Below, piece after piece: positions 43,983 through 53,150 of a stretch of DNA of 64,000 nucleotides. The notes beneath the pieces were generated by a model. The model searched no databases, was not told the DNA's origin, and worked only from the letters and a program-made list of their open reading frames with translations. The stretch is taken from assembly GCA_030601885.1 (NCBI GenBank), contig JAUWAU010000005.1, positions 216,354 to 280,353 on the forward strand, written 5' to 3'. A program made the position numbers and the translations under genes. How positions within the stretch are numbered: position 1 is the first letter of the stretch; each line of letters starts with the position of its first letter. This DNA comes from Armatimonadota bacterium. Lineage in GTDB: Bacteria; Armatimonadota; Zipacnadia; JAUWAU01.

Positions 43983-44031
43983 CCCCTTTTCGTGATATCG
44001 TGTCGCCGGGACGCTGCTCGCCCGGCCCAGC

Positions 44032-44061
44032 TTTACACCGCCAATTCCCGCGTGCTATAAT
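44032..44061 (+). promoter_or_regulatory. Promoter of ruvCAB with extended -10
   Basis: TTTACA (44032-44037), 18-bp spacer, TATAAT (44056-44061) preceded by TGC (extended -10). The predicted start at about 44068 leaves a 21-base leader containing AAGGGAGG (44073-44080). Confidence 0.8.
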
Positions 44062-44088
44062 CGCCTGACCGTAAGGGAGGGCCGTTCC

Positions 44089-44640
44089 ACGCGTATCCTC
44101 GGCATTGATCCTGGGCTCAACATCACCGGCTACGGCATCATTGAGGCGGCCGACGGCCGGCTGCGACTCGTGGAGGGCGGCGTGGTGCGCACCAAGCCCT
44201 CCGAGCCGCTGGCGGAGCGGATGGCGAAGATCCACGACGGCATCGCCGGCGTCATCGGCGAGCATCGGCCGGACGTTGTCGTCGTCGAGGAGCTTTACTC
44301 CACCTACACGCACCCGAGGACGGCCATCCTGATGGGGCACGCCCGGGGCGTGATCTACCTCGCGGCCGGCGCGAGCGGCGTGCCCGTCGAGAGCTACACT
44401 GCTACACGGGTGAAGAAGTCGCTCACGGGCAACGGCACGGCGAGCAAGGAGCAAGTCCAACGGATGGTGTGCCAGCTCCTGGGCTTGTCCAAAGCGCCGA
44501 CGCCGGCGGACGTAACTGACGCGCTGGCGCTGGCGATCTGCCATGCCGGCCCGAGGCGGATAGCGACGAGTGGGCGCCGGCGCCGCGCAGATGCGGCACC
44601 GGCGATCGTTGCCGCACTGGCGCGTGAGGCCGAGCGATGA
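44089..44640 (+). CDS. ruvC: Holliday-junction endonuclease RuvC, apparent ACG start
   Basis: A 183-residue resolvase that cuts Holliday junctions with RuvAB. Catalytic acids are D7 (LGIDPGLNITGYG), E67 (VVVEELYS), D141 and D144 (PADVTDALALAICH), matching E. coli D7, E66, D138 and D141. No ATG, GTG or TTG lies in frame before the essential D7. The codon eight bases after AAGGGAGG is ACG at 44089, which puts the Asp at exactly position 7. The next canonical start, GTG at 44170, would delete D7. So I call an ACG start, or a sequence error in an ATG. Its stop overlaps the ruvA start. Confidence 0.85.
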   Translation, partial: TRILGIDPGLNITGYGIIEAADGRLRLVEGGVVRTKPSEPLAERMAKIHDGIAGVIGEHRPDVVVVEELYSTYTHPRTAILMGHARGVIYLAAGASGVPVESYTATRVKKSLTGNGTASKEQVQRMVCQLLGLSKAPTPADVTDALALAICHAGPRRIATSGRRRRADAAPAIVAALAREAER

Positions 44641-45278
44641 TCGGGCGCATTCATGGGAGTCTGCTTGGGGTCAACGAGGACATCGCCCTCGTCGATGTGA
44701 GCGGCGTCGGATACGAGGTGACGGTCTCGCCCGTGCTCGCCGAGCGGCTCCGTCGGCTGGGCAATGGCGCCGAGGTCACCTTCGTCACCTACTACTACCT
44801 GCAGAACGACCCGTCAAAGTCGGTGGCCATACTCATCGGCTTCGAGAGCGAGGCCCAGCGGGAGTTCTTCCTGCAACTCATCTCCGTGGGCCGCCTCGGG
44901 GCCAAGTCGGCCATCAAGCTGCTCACCACGCCCATCTCAGGTATCGCCCGGGCCATCGAGCTGGGCGACGCGAGGCGGCTGCAAACGCTTCCGGGCATCG
45001 GCCCTCAGAAGGCCAGGGACATCATCGCCAAGCTGCAGGGCAAGATGGGCCGGTACGTGGGCATCGACGAGGAGGAGGCACCGCTCCCGGAGCGCTTCAG
45101 CGCCGAGGCGATGGAGCTGGAGGACGAGGCGCTCGAGATCCTGCTGCAGCTCGGCTACAGCCAGGCCGATGCCCTGCGGATGATCGGCGAGGCGCTGGCG
45201 CGCGCGGGGGAGAAAATCGAGTCGGCCGACGAACTGATCACGGAAGTGTTCCGGAGCAAACCCCACAGTGACGACTGA
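44637..45278 (+). CDS. ruvA: Holliday-junction branch-migration protein RuvA
   Basis: A 213-residue tetrameric DNA-binding subunit. Domain I begins [20 protein letters not shown]. Domain II has helix-hairpin-helix motifs ([32 protein letters not shown]). Domain III, which binds RuvB, follows a linker ([21 protein letters not shown]). The ATG overlaps the ruvC stop by 4 bases and the 3' end overlaps ruvB by 11. Confidence 0.97.
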   Translation: MIGRIHGSLLGVNEDIALVDVSGVGYEVTVSPVLAERLRRLGNGAEVTFVTYYYLQNDPSKSVAILIGFESEAQREFFLQLISVGRLGAKSAIKLLTTPISGIARAIELGDARRLQTLPGIGPQKARDIIAKLQGKMGRYVGIDEEEAPLPERFSAEAMELEDEALEILLQLGYSQADALRMIGEALARAGEKIESADELITEVFRSKPHSDD

Positions 45279-46311
45279 ACGCATCGTAAGCGGCGAGGAG
45301 CGCCCCGAGGACGAGGACCGCAGCCTCGCACTGCGGCCCCGGACGCTTGCCGACTACGACGTCGGGCAGCGGGAGTTGGTGGACAACCTCTCGTTGTCGA
45401 TCGAGGCGGCGAAGCGGCGCAAGGAGCCGCTGGAGCACGTGCTCTTCGACGGCCCGCCCGGGCTGGGCAAGACCACGCTGGCCCACATCATCGCCAACGA
45501 GATGGCCGTGGACATCACGACCACCTCAGGACCGGCCCTCGAGCGCCCGGGCGACCTCGTGGGGATCCTGACCAACCTCAAGCACGGCGACGTGCTGTTC
45601 ATCGACGAGGCGCATCGGCTCTCCAACGTCATCGAGGAGTACCTGTACCCGGCGATGGAGGACTTCCATATCGACTTCATCGTGGACAAAGGGCCATATG
45701 CCAAGACCATAAAGCTCCCGCTGCAGCGCTTCACCATCGTCGGCGCCACCACGCGCGCCGGGCTGCTCACGCCGCCGCTGCGGGAGCGCTTCGGCATCTT
45801 CCATCATCTCGATTTCTACACTCCCGAGCAGCTCGAACTGATCGTGCAGCGCTCCGCGAGTATGCTCGGGGTCCGGATCGACAGTGGGGGCGGCGTGGAG
45901 ATCGCCCGCCGGGCGCGGGGCACGCCCAGGGTGGCCAACCGCCTCCTGCGCCGCGCTCGCGACTACGCCGAGGTGAAGGGCGACGGGAACATCACTCGCA
46001 GGGCGGCCGATGCCGCGCTCAACGGACTTGGGGTCGATAAGGAGGGCCTCGACCCGCAGGACCGCAAGTACCTGCGCACCATCATCGAGTACTACGCCGG
46101 CGGGCCCGTCGGCGTCGAGGCTGTCGCGGCGACGCTGAATCAGGAAGTGGATACGCTCACCGATGTGGTGGAGCCCTTCCTGCTTAAGATCGGCTTCGTG
46201 ACGCGGACCCGGGCGGGCCGGTGCGCGACATCGCGAGCGTACGAGCATCTCAGCCTGGCGCCGCCACGTGCCACGGAGCAGCCGGCATTGCCCCTGGATG
46301 AGGACGCCTAG
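45268..46311 (+). CDS. ruvB: Holliday-junction helicase RuvB
   Basis: A 347-residue AAA+ motor. Walker A is [13 protein letters not shown], Walker B is [11 protein letters not shown], sensor 1 is [12 protein letters not shown], the arginine finger region is PPLRERFG, and sensor 2 follows ([18 protein letters not shown]). The C-terminal winged helix ends [21 protein letters not shown]. The start is a GTG at 45268 within the end of ruvA. A palindromic repeat lies 37 bases after its stop. Confidence 0.97.
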   Translation: MTTERIVSGEERPEDEDRSLALRPRTLADYDVGQRELVDNLSLSIEAAKRRKEPLEHVLFDGPPGLGKTTLAHIIANEMAVDITTTSGPALERPGDLVGILTNLKHGDVLFIDEAHRLSNVIEEYLYPAMEDFHIDFIVDKGPYAKTIKLPLQRFTIVGATTRAGLLTPPLRERFGIFHHLDFYTPEQLELIVQRSASMLGVRIDSGGGVEIARRARGTPRVANRLLRRARDYAEVKGDGNITRRAADAALNGLGVDKEGLDPQDRKYLRTIIEYYAGGPVGVEAVAATLNQEVDTLTDVVEPFLLKIGFVTRTRAGRCATSRAYEHLSLAPPRATEQPALPLDEDA

Positions 46312-46347
46312 CTCATCTATAGGAAAACATATCACTGCAGGCTGGAA

Positions 46348-46438
46348 GTCCCGTACGGGACCCCGCTTCAGACAGGGGCCTGCGCTCCCGGCATCGGGCA
46401 CATCGTTGCTGGCCGGGAGCGCAGGCATCCCTGCCTGC
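46348..46438. repeat. Mosaic palindromic repeat, copy B
   Basis: Starts with a perfect 14-bp palindrome GTCCCGTACGGGAC (46348-46361) and hairpin CCCC-GCTTCAGACA-GGGG (46361-46378), both shared with copy A. It continues with a perfect 14-bp inverted repeat CCTGCGCTCCCGGC (46379-46392) / GCCGGGAGCGCAGG (46412-46425) and a 7-bp hairpin GCAGGCA-TCCC-TGCCTGC (46421-46438). It lies just past ruvB and may end its transcript. Confidence 0.8.
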
Positions 46439-46512
46439 ATGCCTTGTCGCCCTCCTGCGCCCGTAATGCTGCCACCGCAGCCCGCGGCCGGACGCGTCGC
46501 CCGAGTATCCCC

Positions 46513-47376
46513 ATGCGCGATGTGACCACGGAAGCCACAAATAGGCGTGAGCTATGCTGCCGGCTGCTGGCCGCAGCCGATACCGGCAGCGCGGCGACGA
46601 CGCCGCTTCACGGCGGAACGGGCACTGCACAAATCGTGCGCGACAGCGGGGATGCCTACGTGCTGAAGCGCCTGCCCGGCTCCCCTGTCGCCCTGCTGAA
46701 GGCCCGTCTCTCAGCCTGGAAGCACAGCGTCATCGACGGCGATCCGGCGTGCCCAGCGGCGAGCCCACGGGAGCGCATCGAGCGTTTTCACGAGGCCGTC
46801 CACGTCTGGACGAAGTACGGATTCGAGCACAACGTTCCCGCTCTCGTGTCGCGCCCCGAGGACGATTTCATCATCTACCGATACGTCGAAGGGCTGCTGC
46901 TCCGGCAGGCAATGGGCAGCGACTGGGGCACACGACCCGCCGACATGGCGCCGGTCATGCTGGCGCTGGCGCACATGCGGGAGCGTCATCGCGCCGCGCT
47001 CCGGTGCCCGGAGCCGGGGAACGGCCGCGGCCTCCTGCACCAGGACCCGCACCTTCGCAACATCGTCATTTCCGGCGACGTGCCGGTGTTCGTGGACCTG
47101 GACGACCCGCTCTCCAGGGGCATGCCGGTGGCCGAGCTGATGGGGCGCGAGCTGGCGCTGTTCGCCTATCGCGTGCTGCGCTTCATGCCTCGGGAGCAGG
47201 TCCCGGGCGCGCTGGATGAGATGATGCAGGGCTACGAGAACCCGGAGAGCTGGGGCATTGCCGCTGGATTCCTCCGCCGACGCCGGCGCCTTGAGCTGCT
47301 GGGCTTCGTCCGCCGCCAGCGGCATGCCATCGCAAAACCGGCGCTATCTGACGAAATCCGTCGGCGACTTTCGTAA
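46513..47376 (+). CDS. Lipopolysaccharide-kinase-like (KdkA/Rio-type) protein
   Basis: A 287-residue protein-kinase-fold protein. The catalytic loop is HQDPHLRNIVI (HxDxxxxN variant) and the metal-binding loop is VFVDLDDPLSRG. An N-terminal strand-loop (TPLHGGTGTAQIVRDSG) with lysine YVLKRLPGSP provides the ATP site. A helical C-terminus follows. It resembles kinases that phosphorylate the inner core sugars of LPS; the neighbouring GT9 heptosyltransferase-like gene supports an envelope role. Start chosen at the ATG at 46513; the frame upstream is repeat sequence. Confidence 0.7.
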   Translation: MRDVTTEATNRRELCCRLLAAADTGSAATTPLHGGTGTAQIVRDSGDAYVLKRLPGSPVALLKARLSAWKHSVIDGDPACPAASPRERIERFHEAVHVWTKYGFEHNVPALVSRPEDDFIIYRYVEGLLLRQAMGSDWGTRPADMAPVMLALAHMRERHRAALRCPEPGNGRGLLHQDPHLRNIVISGDVPVFVDLDDPLSRGMPVAELMGRELALFAYRVLRFMPREQVPGALDEMMQGYENPESWGIAAGFLRRRRRLELLGFVRRQRHAIAKPALSDEIRRRLS

Positions 47377-47443
47377 TGCCGCCTCCACGTTCCCAAGCTG
47401 ACGGCCGACCTGATGCCAGGGAGACCGGGGAACACGTTGGAGC

Positions 47444-48100
47444 CTACGGTCTCTTGCGGGCCAGGACGATGCACTCCTCCTGCCACAGCGGGGCAACAAA
47501 GCGGAGGGTCTCCAGCCGCAGGCCGGCGCGCCGAAGCTGCGCGCGCATTTGCCCGACGGTGACGGCCGGGTGCGCGGCTTTGCGCCTGCTGCGGGACTTG
47601 AACAGCCCGAGCAGGCGGCGCACGGCGTACTCCAGGCATACGGAGTGATTGTGCGTGAGGATGACAGCATCGGACGTGGTTCGGGCCAACTCCTGCATCA
47701 CCGTATCACAGACCTGCGGTGGCAGATGTGCGATGAGGCGAAACGCGCTCACACAGTCGAAGGCGGCGTCCGCGAATGGCAGATGCTCCGCGTCGCCGAC
47801 GACCAGAGCGACCCCCCGCTCTGCATCGCCGACTTTCTCCGGAACGGAGCGCAGCATCCCCAGGGACACGTCGAGTCCGATGGCGGCGGCGCCCATGCCG
47901 CAGGCGACGCGCAGCGCATTCCCGGTGCCACAGGCCACGTCCAGCAGAAGCATGTTGTCGGCGCCAAGATGGGAGATGTACTCGGCAAGCGCCGCGTCCT
48001 CTTTGCGGCGGATGAGCCGATGCCGGAAGCTGCCGTGGCGATGCGCATCGTACGCGGCGCCATCGTCGTAGGCTGTCTTCGCCCGGTACGGCGCTGGCAT
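47444..48100 (-). CDS. Class I SAM-dependent methyltransferase
   Basis: A 218-residue UbiE-like enzyme. Motif I is LLLDVACGTGNALRVA (about residues 51-66), motif II includes GLDVSLGMLRSV, and the following GDAEHLPFADAAFDCVSAFR is the motif III region. The C-terminal half has a charged insert (SRSRRKAAHP). The substrate is not known. It is followed by the GT9 gene on the same strand, 36 bases upstream in coordinate terms of transcription, so a glycan or lipid acceptor is likely. Confidence 0.87.
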   Translation of the reverse strand: MPAPYRAKTAYDDGAAYDAHRHGSFRHRLIRRKEDAALAEYISHLGADNMLLLDVACGTGNALRVACGMGAAAIGLDVSLGMLRSVPEKVGDAERGVALVVGDAEHLPFADAAFDCVSAFRLIAHLPPQVCDTVMQELARTTSDAVILTHNHSVCLEYAVRRLLGLFKSRSRRKAAHPAVTVGQMRAQLRRAGLRLETLRFVAPLWQEECIVLARKRP

Positions 48101-48136
48101 AATTCCCTCACAAATGCCCGATGTCTTGCGGATGCT

Positions 48137-49297
48137 TCACGATGATGCGCCCGTGCCAACGTCGAGGAGCTCGGCCGCTGCCTCGCACACTGTCTCCGGC
48201 CTCAGTTCGCGCATGCATTCCCAGTGCTCGCAGCGTCTCTCGCGACACGGCCAGCAGTCCACCTTGTTCTGCATCACGCGCACCCGAGGCCCGATGGGCC
48301 CGGTGAGCGCCGGATCAGTCGGCCCGTAGATGGCGACCGTTGGTACACCCATCGCCGCCGCGACCTGCACCAGCCCGGTGTCGCCGCCGATCACCAGCTT
48401 GCAGCGCGCCGCGACGGCGATCGCCTGGCCCAGCGTCGTCTTGCCCGCGAGCGAAGCAGCGTCCTGCGAACAGCGATCAACGATCAGATCTGCTGCCTCC
48501 GCATCGTCTCGGTGCCCCAGCACGATGACCCTCATACCATGCTGCGTCCCCAGGCACGCTGAGAGCTCGGCAAAGTGCTCCGGTGGCCACCGTTTGCTTG
48601 GCCAGGCCGACCCCGGCACGATAGCCGCCATCGCAGCGTCGGTCGCCACGCCCTCCTGCGCAAGGAGTTGCTCTGAAGCCCTGGCATCCGCGTCGGGCAC
48701 GCACATCCTGAACTCGTGGCGGCGCGGCTCCGCGCCGAGCACCGTGGCGAACGCGCAGTACGCCTCAGTCGCGTGCAGCCCCGGCTCGAGGCTGCGCAGC
48801 TTCACGTTAGTGGCCCAACGGTTCCCGATTCGCGCGTCGCCGAAGCCGATGCGCACTCCCGCGCCGCTCAGGTACGTAAACGCGCCACTCTTCAGCAGCC
48901 CCTGCATGTCTACCACGACGTCGAAGCGGTGCGCGCGTACTTCCCGCAGCGCCCCCAGGTGCTCAGCGAAGGTCGGCCTGCCGAAGGCGCCCCCCTCCCG
49001 GGGGGCTCCGAGTGCGATGATCTCGTCCACGTCGGGACTCATCGCCACGACATCAGCGGCGCGGTAGTCCACCAGCCAGGCGAGGTGCGCCTCTGGGAAT
49101 CGGCGCCGGATGGCCGTGACAGCCGGGAACGCATGCAGAACGTCGCCGACCGATGTCAGCTTCACGATGAGGATGCGCGACGGCGAAATGCCAGCCGCCG
49201 CCGCTCGAGAACTGATCGGCTCGCCCGGCCGTTGCCGGGGCGGCGCAGCGCGGGCAGAGTCGTCGCGGGCGTCGTTCGCGGATTGCCGGGCTTTCAT
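48137..49297 (-). CDS. Family 9 glycosyltransferase, heptosyltransferase-like
   Basis: A 386-residue WaaC/WaaF-like protein. The N-domain has ILIVKLTSVGDVLHAFPAVTAI and the C-domain the ADP-heptose-type site VIGGDTGLVQVAAAMGVPTVAIYGPTDP. The middle has VVDMQGLLKSG and AAIVPGSAWPSKRWP. Its C-terminal Cys cluster (CWPCRERRCEHWECM) is typical of the subfamily. It implies an LPS-like outer-membrane glycan. The ATG at 49297 lies 8 bases after the phosphodiesterase stop at 49305; a low-complexity N-terminus of about 40 residues precedes the fold. Confidence 0.93.
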   Translation of the reverse strand: MKARQSANDARDDSARAAPPRQRPGEPISSRAAAAGISPSRILIVKLTSVGDVLHAFPAVTAIRRRFPEAHLAWLVDYRAADVVAMSPDVDEIIALGAPREGGAFGRPTFAEHLGALREVRAHRFDVVVDMQGLLKSGAFTYLSGAGVRIGFGDARIGNRWATNVKLRSLEPGLHATEAYCAFATVLGAEPRRHEFRMCVPDADARASEQLLAQEGVATDAAMAAIVPGSAWPSKRWPPEHFAELSACLGTQHGMRVIVLGHRDDAEAADLIVDRCSQDAASLAGKTTLGQAIAVAARCKLVIGGDTGLVQVAAAMGVPTVAIYGPTDPALTGPIGPRVRVMQNKVDCWPCRERRCEHWECMRELRPETVCEAAAELLDVGTGASS

Positions 49298-49304
49298 AGC
49301 TGCA

Positions 49305-50990
49305 TCAGAGGTACCCGAGGTCGCGCAGCCTCTGCAGCACCCGCTCGTCAGAAGTGTCCGCGGGCTGCTCTGAGCGCCGCTGGGGGCGACGGGGCTCCGC
49401 CGCATACTCCGCCGGGCGCGCGGCCGTAAGCTCCGGCTGCATGAGCTCGGTGAGCACCCGACCGTCGAGGTTCTCCGGGATGGGCGCGCCGAGCAGGTAC
49501 AGGATCGTTGGCGCCAGGTCCACGATGGCCGCTCTCCCCCGTTCGGCTGAATGTGGGATCCCCGGCCCGGCGGCTATGAGTATGCCGTCACACGTGTGCT
49601 CGGCGCCGTCGGGCCCCCGCGCGGGCTTGAAGAGCTGGCCGCGATTCGATTCCCACGTCGGCCGCACTTGCTGCCCGTGCGCTGCCAGGATGAGATCGGG
49701 CGCCCGCTCCACATAGTCTCCCGAGTACAGCTCCTCCCGGCGATACACGCGCTCGAACACGGGCGCGCCTGTCTCCGGGTCGGTGAATCCCAGAAGGCCG
49801 TCGGCGATCTCGGCGCGCACAGCTTCGTACTCCGCGCCCGGCTCGACGGTGCCGTGGCCCTCACGGCCTTTGAGGTTTATCCGGATCCCGTCGCGCATGC
49901 TTGGATCAACGAACGCACGGCTTCGCCGCCAGTTCACGCCGCGACGCGACAGCCGAAGCTGGCTCCAGCGCGGCAGTGGGATCTGCGCCTCCAGCAGACG
50001 CCGCGGCAGCAGCTTCGCCAGCGCACTCAACCGCAGCCCGGCGAGCGTGCGCCCGACCGTCTTGCGGCGCATGGCGAAGCGATGGCTCCCACCGCCCGGC
50101 CAGCGGGACCAGGTCAGCAGGCCGCGTTGGGCCAGCCACTCGCTCACGCACAGCCACTCGCGCTTTACGGTGACCCCGTGATCCGACATTACGAATACGG
50201 TGCAGCCGTCGCCGACATGCTCGAGCAGTCGGCCGATGGCCTCGTCCACCTGCCGGTAGTGCTCCTCGATTATGTGCCCGGCATCGCCCCCCAGCTCGCG
50301 CACCGACCCCGGGGCGGGCGCAGCATCGCCCAGAAAGGCGTGCTGCACCACGTCCGTCGTGTAGAAGACGGCAATGCACAGGTCCCAGCGCTCGGATGCC
50401 ATGACGTGCAGCGCCGCGCGGGTGCGCAGATCGACGCTTGCCTGGAGGCGCTCGAGCACCGAATTCCGTGGCGCGCGGCGCAGGGCCCGCACGGTCGGAT
50501 CGGGTATGAGGGCGCCGACGGCCCCTTCGAGCTCCGCGCGGAGGCCATCCGGGTACGTGCAGCGCGACTCGCTGTGGGGCGTCAGCACGCCGGTGACCAT
50601 GGCCCCCTCGAGCGGCGCGGGTGGAAAGGTCATCGGGAGGTTCATCACGATGGTGCGCTTGTCGCGTTCGCCCAGGATGTGCCAGAATGGGGCCACGCGG
50701 ACGCTCTGGGACGAGACGAGCACCTCTTGATACGTCGCCGGGATGAACTCGGTGAATCCGAACACGCCGTGCTTGCCGGGGCCAACGCCCGTGTAAAATG
50801 CCGGCCATGCGATGGGCGACATGGGCGGAACCGGCGACTCCAGCACAGCGGCGGCGCCGGCGGCTGTGAGCTGGGCCAGAACGGGCAGACGCCCGGCTGC
50901 GATGAGTGGGTCGATGATGTCGAAGCTGGCCCCGTCGAGCCCGATGACCATGACGCGCGTGGGCTCTTCTCTGCTTGCGTCCGCCTCCAT
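49305..50990 (-). CDS. Alkaline-phosphatase-superfamily phosphodiesterase, paralog 1
   Basis: A 561-residue type I phosphodiesterase/nucleotide-pyrophosphatase-like protein. The first metal Asp is in VMVIGLDGASFD, the nucleophile Ser in PPMSPIAWPAFYTG, and the following GVGPGKHGVFGFTEF is the family G..P..HG. The second metal set includes TTDVVQHAFLG and VFVMSDHG. No signal peptide. The protein ends RLRDLGYL like its neighbour. It may act on sugar-nucleotide or lipid phosphates during glycan assembly. The paralog lies directly upstream. Confidence 0.88.
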   Translation of the reverse strand: MEADASREEPTRVMVIGLDGASFDIIDPLIAAGRLPVLAQLTAAGAAAVLESPVPPMSPIAWPAFYTGVGPGKHGVFGFTEFIPATYQEVLVSSQSVRVAPFWHILGERDKRTIVMNLPMTFPPAPLEGAMVTGVLTPHSESRCTYPDGLRAELEGAVGALIPDPTVRALRRAPRNSVLERLQASVDLRTRAALHVMASERWDLCIAVFYTTDVVQHAFLGDAAPAPGSVRELGGDAGHIIEEHYRQVDEAIGRLLEHVGDGCTVFVMSDHGVTVKREWLCVSEWLAQRGLLTWSRWPGGGSHRFAMRRKTVGRTLAGLRLSALAKLLPRRLLEAQIPLPRWSQLRLSRRGVNWRRSRAFVDPSMRDGIRINLKGREGHGTVEPGAEYEAVRAEIADGLLGFTDPETGAPVFERVYRREELYSGDYVERAPDLILAAHGQQVRPTWESNRGQLFKPARGPDGAEHTCDGILIAAGPGIPHSAERGRAAIVDLAPTILYLLGAPIPENLDGRVLTELMQPELTAARPAEYAAEPRRPQRRSEQPADTSDERVLQRLRDLGYL

Positions 50991-51099
50991 GCTGGACGTC
51001 GTCCGTTCTTGCGTGGGATGCGCTGCGGTGCGGCGACATGCTACCGGGTGCCCACGTGCGCGTCAAGGGGGGGCGGCCCGCGGCGTCGCCGGCTGTGGC

Positions 51100-52794
51100 T
51101 CAGAGGTATCCCAGGTCTTTGAGGCGCTTCAGCACTCGCTCGTCCATCGGCTCCGTCGGCTTTGCCACACGGCGCTCTGTAGTCTCCGGGTGCGCCGCGT
51201 ACTCCACGGCCCGCTCCCTCGTCAGCTCCGCCTGCAGGAGCTCCGTGAGCACCCGACCATCAGTGTCCTCCGGCACCGCCGCGCCAAGCAGGTACAGGAT
51301 CGTGGGCGCCAAGTCCACGATGGAAGCCTCAACCGGCTCATCGGAGCTTGCGAATGCCGGCCCGGACGCCACGAGAATGCCGTCGCTGCTGTGTCCGGCC
51401 CGCAGCAGCCCCCTGGCAGGCCGCACGTATCCGCTCCGGCACGGCTCGCGGCGCACGGAGAGATCCTCAGTGATCAGCACCATGTCCGGGGCTTCATCCA
51501 GATACGGCCCGTCGTATAGCTCCTCGCGCCGTACGGCCGCAAACATCGGCCCTCCCGTCTCGTCGGCCGTGCTCTCCCGGGCGGCCTGGAGGATGTCGGA
51601 CAGGACGCGCTCGCAGTCCTCGCCCGGCTCCACAATGCCGTCGCGCTCGCGGCCACGGAGATTGATCCTGATGCCCTCCGGCATTACGGGATCGCAGAAG
51701 GCGTGCGTTCGATCCCAGTCTATCGACCGACCCAGGTGCAGGATAGTGGACTCGCGCGGAACGGCTATCTCCTTATCGAGCCAGTGCGCCGGCAGCAGCT
51801 TCCCGACCCACGCCATGCGCAGGCTCTGCAGCTGGCGCCCCACGGTCACGTGCTTCACGGCGCCGCCGCTCTCGCCGAACAATGGCCAGCGCGACCACTT
51901 CAGCAGGCCCAGATCCGCCAGCCACTCGTTGGTGAAGAATGTGTGCCTCTTGACGTTGGCCCCGTGGTCAGACATGACGATGACCGACGTGTCCGGCGGC
52001 GCTTCGGCCAGCAGCTCCCCGATGGCCGCGTCCACCTGCTCGTAGTGGCCGGCGATGATGCGCCCGCCGCGGCGCTCCATCTGATACGGCGGCTCCGGCG
52101 AGCGGGTGGCCTTGCCGAGGAAGGCGTGCTGCACGACATCCGTCGTCCGAAACACCCCGACGAACAAGTCCCACGGCTCTCGCCGCATCAGGTGCACGAA
52201 CATGCGCTTCCGCACTTCGGTGGCAGAGCCCAGCCACGCCAGCGCGCCCCGCACGGTGCGCCGGAGCAGACGGGTGCGGCTGGGGTCGGGCATGAGATTG
52301 CCCACCTCGGTGGCCAGCTCGTCGCGCAGCTCGTCGGGGTAGGTGAAGCTGGAGCGCGGGTGCGGCGCCAGGAGCCCGCTGACCAGAGCCCCCTTCAGTG
52401 GCGCCGGCGGATACGTCATTGGGACGTTCACGACCACGCTGCGCTTGCCCAGCTCCGACAGCAGGGACCACATCGCCGGAGCGGCAACGCTCCCGGCGTT
52501 CGCGAGGGAGCGCCCGTAGGTGGCGGGATGGAAGTGCGAGAAGCCGAAGACTCCGTGCTTGCCCGGCCCCACGCCCGTGTAGAAAGACGGCCAGGCGATG
52601 GCCGAGAGCGGCGGATAGATGGATCGCAAAGAGCCCCACACGCCGGTGTGCTGCAGACGGGCCAGGTTCGGCATGCGGCCCTCCGCCAGCAGAGGGCCTA
52701 TGACATCGAACCCGGCGCCATCGAGGCCGATGACCATTATGCGATGCGAATCGGCAGCGGACCGTCCGCGGTCCGCGGGTGCTTCAGGACTCAC
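51100..52794 (-). CDS. Alkaline-phosphatase-superfamily phosphodiesterase, paralog 2
   Basis: A 564-residue paralog with the same layout: VMVIGLDGAGFDVIGPLLAE, nucleophile Ser in YPPLSAIAWPSFYTG, GVGPGKHGVFGFSHF, TTDVVQHAFLG, VIVMSDHGANVKRH, IVDLAPTILYLLGA and C-terminal RLKDLGYL. The paralogs are clearly homologous throughout but diverged, so the duplication is not recent and both active sites are kept. A different substrate for each is likely. Confidence 0.88.
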   Translation of the reverse strand: MSPEAPADRGRSAADSHRIMVIGLDGAGFDVIGPLLAEGRMPNLARLQHTGVWGSLRSIYPPLSAIAWPSFYTGVGPGKHGVFGFSHFHPATYGRSLANAGSVAAPAMWSLLSELGKRSVVVNVPMTYPPAPLKGALVSGLLAPHPRSSFTYPDELRDELATEVGNLMPDPSRTRLLRRTVRGALAWLGSATEVRKRMFVHLMRREPWDLFVGVFRTTDVVQHAFLGKATRSPEPPYQMERRGGRIIAGHYEQVDAAIGELLAEAPPDTSVIVMSDHGANVKRHTFFTNEWLADLGLLKWSRWPLFGESGGAVKHVTVGRQLQSLRMAWVGKLLPAHWLDKEIAVPRESTILHLGRSIDWDRTHAFCDPVMPEGIRINLRGRERDGIVEPGEDCERVLSDILQAARESTADETGGPMFAAVRREELYDGPYLDEAPDMVLITEDLSVRREPCRSGYVRPARGLLRAGHSSDGILVASGPAFASSDEPVEASIVDLAPTILYLLGAAVPEDTDGRVLTELLQAELTRERAVEYAAHPETTERRVAKPTEPMDERVLKRLKDLGYL

Positions 52795-53150
52795 TGCCTA
52801 CTCCCCTGGTGGGCTTCTCTCGGTGCCGCAGTACTGAACAACCCTGTCGGTCGCTATGCCTCCATGGGGCGGAGACTCCGCCACTGCTTTGAAGATTTGG
52901 TCGTGTGCCTTTCTGTAGGCGAGTACCTGTGGCTCGCTGCCGTCCCTCTGTCGATCCCTGACAGATGGGCCAGCACAGCAATCTTCATCGTTTCCGGGTG
53001 GCCCACCGGGCCATGGCGAACTGCCGGATAGATTGACAGTACGTGGGTCGCCTTCTTCGCCTGCAGAGTGACGCGTTCCTGCCTCGGCCCGCGCCCCCGC
53101 ATCGCCTGATCCGGACGCGCCGGGGAGTGAACGTTCCCCCATGCTGTAGC
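52795..53150. other. Intergenic region with repeat fragment
   Basis: A 356-bp gap. The minus strand holds a 44-codon frame beginning MKIAVLAHLSGIDRG (stop at 52854), without further support. Bases about 52976-53013 share CATGGC.CGGTG and GAAACGATGAAGAT with the tail of the HepT remnant at about 40729-40762. No promoter pair recognised. Confidence 0.5.

Noticed and set aside
49551..51122. 523-codon plus-strand frame
   Set aside because: Antisense to the first phosphodiesterase, low-complexity His/Arg/Ala/Gly translation, no domain.
51703..53031. 442-codon plus-strand frame
   Set aside because: Antisense to the second phosphodiesterase; no recognisable motif or ribosome site.
52854..53102. 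82-codon minus-strand frame with MKIAVLAHLSG
   Set aside because: The start of it resembles a glycosyltransferase N-terminus but nothing follows; reported only as repeat/remnant sequence.
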